Source of the DNA: Eubacteriales Family XIII. Incertae Sedis bacterium
Lineage (GTDB): Bacteria; Bacillota; Clostridia; Peptostreptococcales; Anaerovoracaceae
Length of the DNA stretch: 6,949 nt
Direction of reading: 5' to 3'
NCBI GenBank assembly: GCA_031269205.1
Contig: JAISZM010000178.1
Span: 1 to 6,949 of the forward strand
The notes beneath the pieces were generated by a model. That model did not search any database. It was given only the letters and a program-made list of their open reading frames with translations, and was not told where the DNA came from. Below, one piece after another: positions 6,084 through 6,949 of the stretch. A program made the translations under genes and the position numbers. Each line of letters opens with the position of its first letter. Position 1 is the stretch's first letter.

Positions 6084-6949
6084 CTAGTATTTTTTCAGGT
6101 ACTTCTTCATCACGTAGGCGGTCTTTTTCTTGTAAGTGATCTTGTACCACGAGCCTTTCGCCCCCTTCACCGTCACCTTCGCGCCCTTCTTCAAAACGCC
6201 GAGCTTCTTGTATTTCGAGCCGGCGCCTGCCCTGACGTCGATCTTGCCCTTCTTGATGTTCACCTTGGCCTTGAACGGGTAGACGGACGTATCCGTTTTT
6301 TCCTTGGTGGCGCTCGTTATCTTGATGTATGACTTCGTGACGAAGCCCGATCCGTCGCCGTATTTGATGCGGTACCACAAGCCGCTCTTCCCCGTGATCG
6401 TGACCTTGGCCTTTTTCTTCAGCGAACCGAGTTTCTTGTAGGACGTCGCGGGACCAGAGCGCACGTTCAGCGAAGTCTTCGCTGTCACGTAGCCCTTGGC
6501 GGAATACTTCGTCACCTTGTAGGTCGCCGGGGTCGCGCCGTCCGAGGGTTGGGTGGGCGCGGAATCGGTATCCGCGGGTACGGGCCCGGCGGTGACGCCG
6601 TTATCGATGGGCCAGTTCTTTGTGATGAGTTTCGTTTCAGTTCCCATGAGGTAATAGAACGTCAATATGTCCTTGTAGGATTTGCCCTCGGTAGACATCT
6701 GGAAGGCGCCCGTCTGGCTCATGCCGGCCGAATGCCCGTACCTGACGGATGCGAGCAGGTAGCTCTTGTCGTCCTCGCGCAGATACAGCGAAGAGAACTT
6801 GGATTTGTTTGAAAGGCCGAGCTGCTCGTTCAGGAAGGGTCGTTTTATCTTATTCCCGTCGATATAGGATCCGAAGGATATCTTGATACCGCGCACGGCG
6901 CTGTCCCCGATTTTCGGCAGACCGAGCGTGAAGTCGGCGCCCGTATATA
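6084..6949 (-). CDS. SpoIID/LytB-domain protein with two C-terminal SH3b domains, 5' end beyond the window
   Basis: The frame is open to the right edge, so the GTG at 6894-6896 is an internal valine and the gene starts outside. Of the 287 visible residues, about 1-110 are the end of a SpoIID/LytB domain: LRGIKIS-like strands, then GHSAGMSQTGAFQMSTEGKS and ILTFYYLMGTE, matching the family's GHGVGMSQxGA...GxxYxxILxxYYpGT ending. A Pro/Thr/Ala-rich linker (about 114-142) leads to two SH3b domains at about 153-210 (LNVRSGPATSYKKLGSL, WYRIKY) and 224-285 (IDVRAGAGSKYKKLGVL, WYKITY). SpoIID cuts glycan strands during spore engulfment, and LytB-type relatives modify amidase activity; bacterial SH3b domains usually bind peptidoglycan. 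The very Lys-rich tail would favour anionic wall polymers. The protein is presumably exported, though its signal peptide is out of view, as is the catalytic part. Sporulation versus general wall remodelling is open. Confidence 0.85.
   Translation of the reverse strand, partial: YTGADFTLGLPKIGDSAVRGIKISFGSYIDGNKIKRPFLNEQLGLSNKSKFSSLYLREDDKSYLLASVRYGHSAGMSQTGAFQMSTEGKSYKDILTFYYLMGTETKLITKNWPIDNGVTAGPVPADTDSAPTQPSDGATPATYKVTKYSAKGYVTAKTSLNVRSGPATSYKKLGSLKKKAKVTITGKSGLWYRIKYGDGSGFVTKSYIKITSATKEKTDTSVYPFKAKVNIKKGKIDVRAGAGSKYKKLGVLKKGAKVTVKGAKGSWYKITYKKKTAYVMKKYLKKY

Noticed and set aside
6549..6812. Open frame of 87 codons on the + strand
   Set aside because: It lies opposite the SpoIID motif region of the - strand gene and has no promoter, ribosome-binding site or recognisable product.

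Overview
The window suggests a moderately high-GC Gram-positive bacterium, most likely of the Clostridia (Bacillota). The reasons are a Tad-type pilus gene set with families typical of clostridia (Flp1-like pilin, DUF5702, DUF6382-like), sigma-A style promoter boxes, purine-rich Shine-Dalgarno sites, and a SpoIID/LytB-SH3 wall protein. Isoleucine is often encoded by ATA despite the GC content. This placement comes from family recognition alone; no search was run.

Left half (1-3316, all + strand): the downstream end of a tight Tad/Flp-like pilus operon. In order it holds the 3' end of a Flp1-like pilin gene (stop at 146), a TadE-like pseudopilin (143-553), a membrane-anchored DUF5702 protein (start near 626, end 1912), a second TadE-like protein (about 1915-2754), and a small soluble DUF6382-like protein (2759-3316). 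Genes overlap or lie a few bases apart, except for a 72-base gap before the DUF5702 start. The secretion ATPase (TadA/CpaF) and TadB/TadC platform genes are expected upstream, outside the window. The second TadE-like protein has an unusual C-terminus: two copies of a His-Cys-CxxC putative zinc module at an exact 52-residue period.

Middle (3317-3493): a 177-base control region with two promoter-like box pairs, each carrying a small inverted repeat, and a possible six-codon leader peptide whose stop overlaps the next start codon.

Right half: 3494-6049 encodes a large MalT-like LuxR-family regulator (STAND ATPase, helical-repeat sensor region, C-terminal LuxR helix-turn-helix). Convergent to it, 6084 to beyond the right edge on the - strand, is the 3' part of a SpoIID/LytB-domain protein with two C-terminal SH3b domains.

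The pilus genes would build a surface or secretion apparatus. The regulator is its own transcription unit; whether it controls the pilus genes, the wall gene or something distant cannot be told from this sequence. No RNA genes, CRISPR arrays or insertion sequences were seen.
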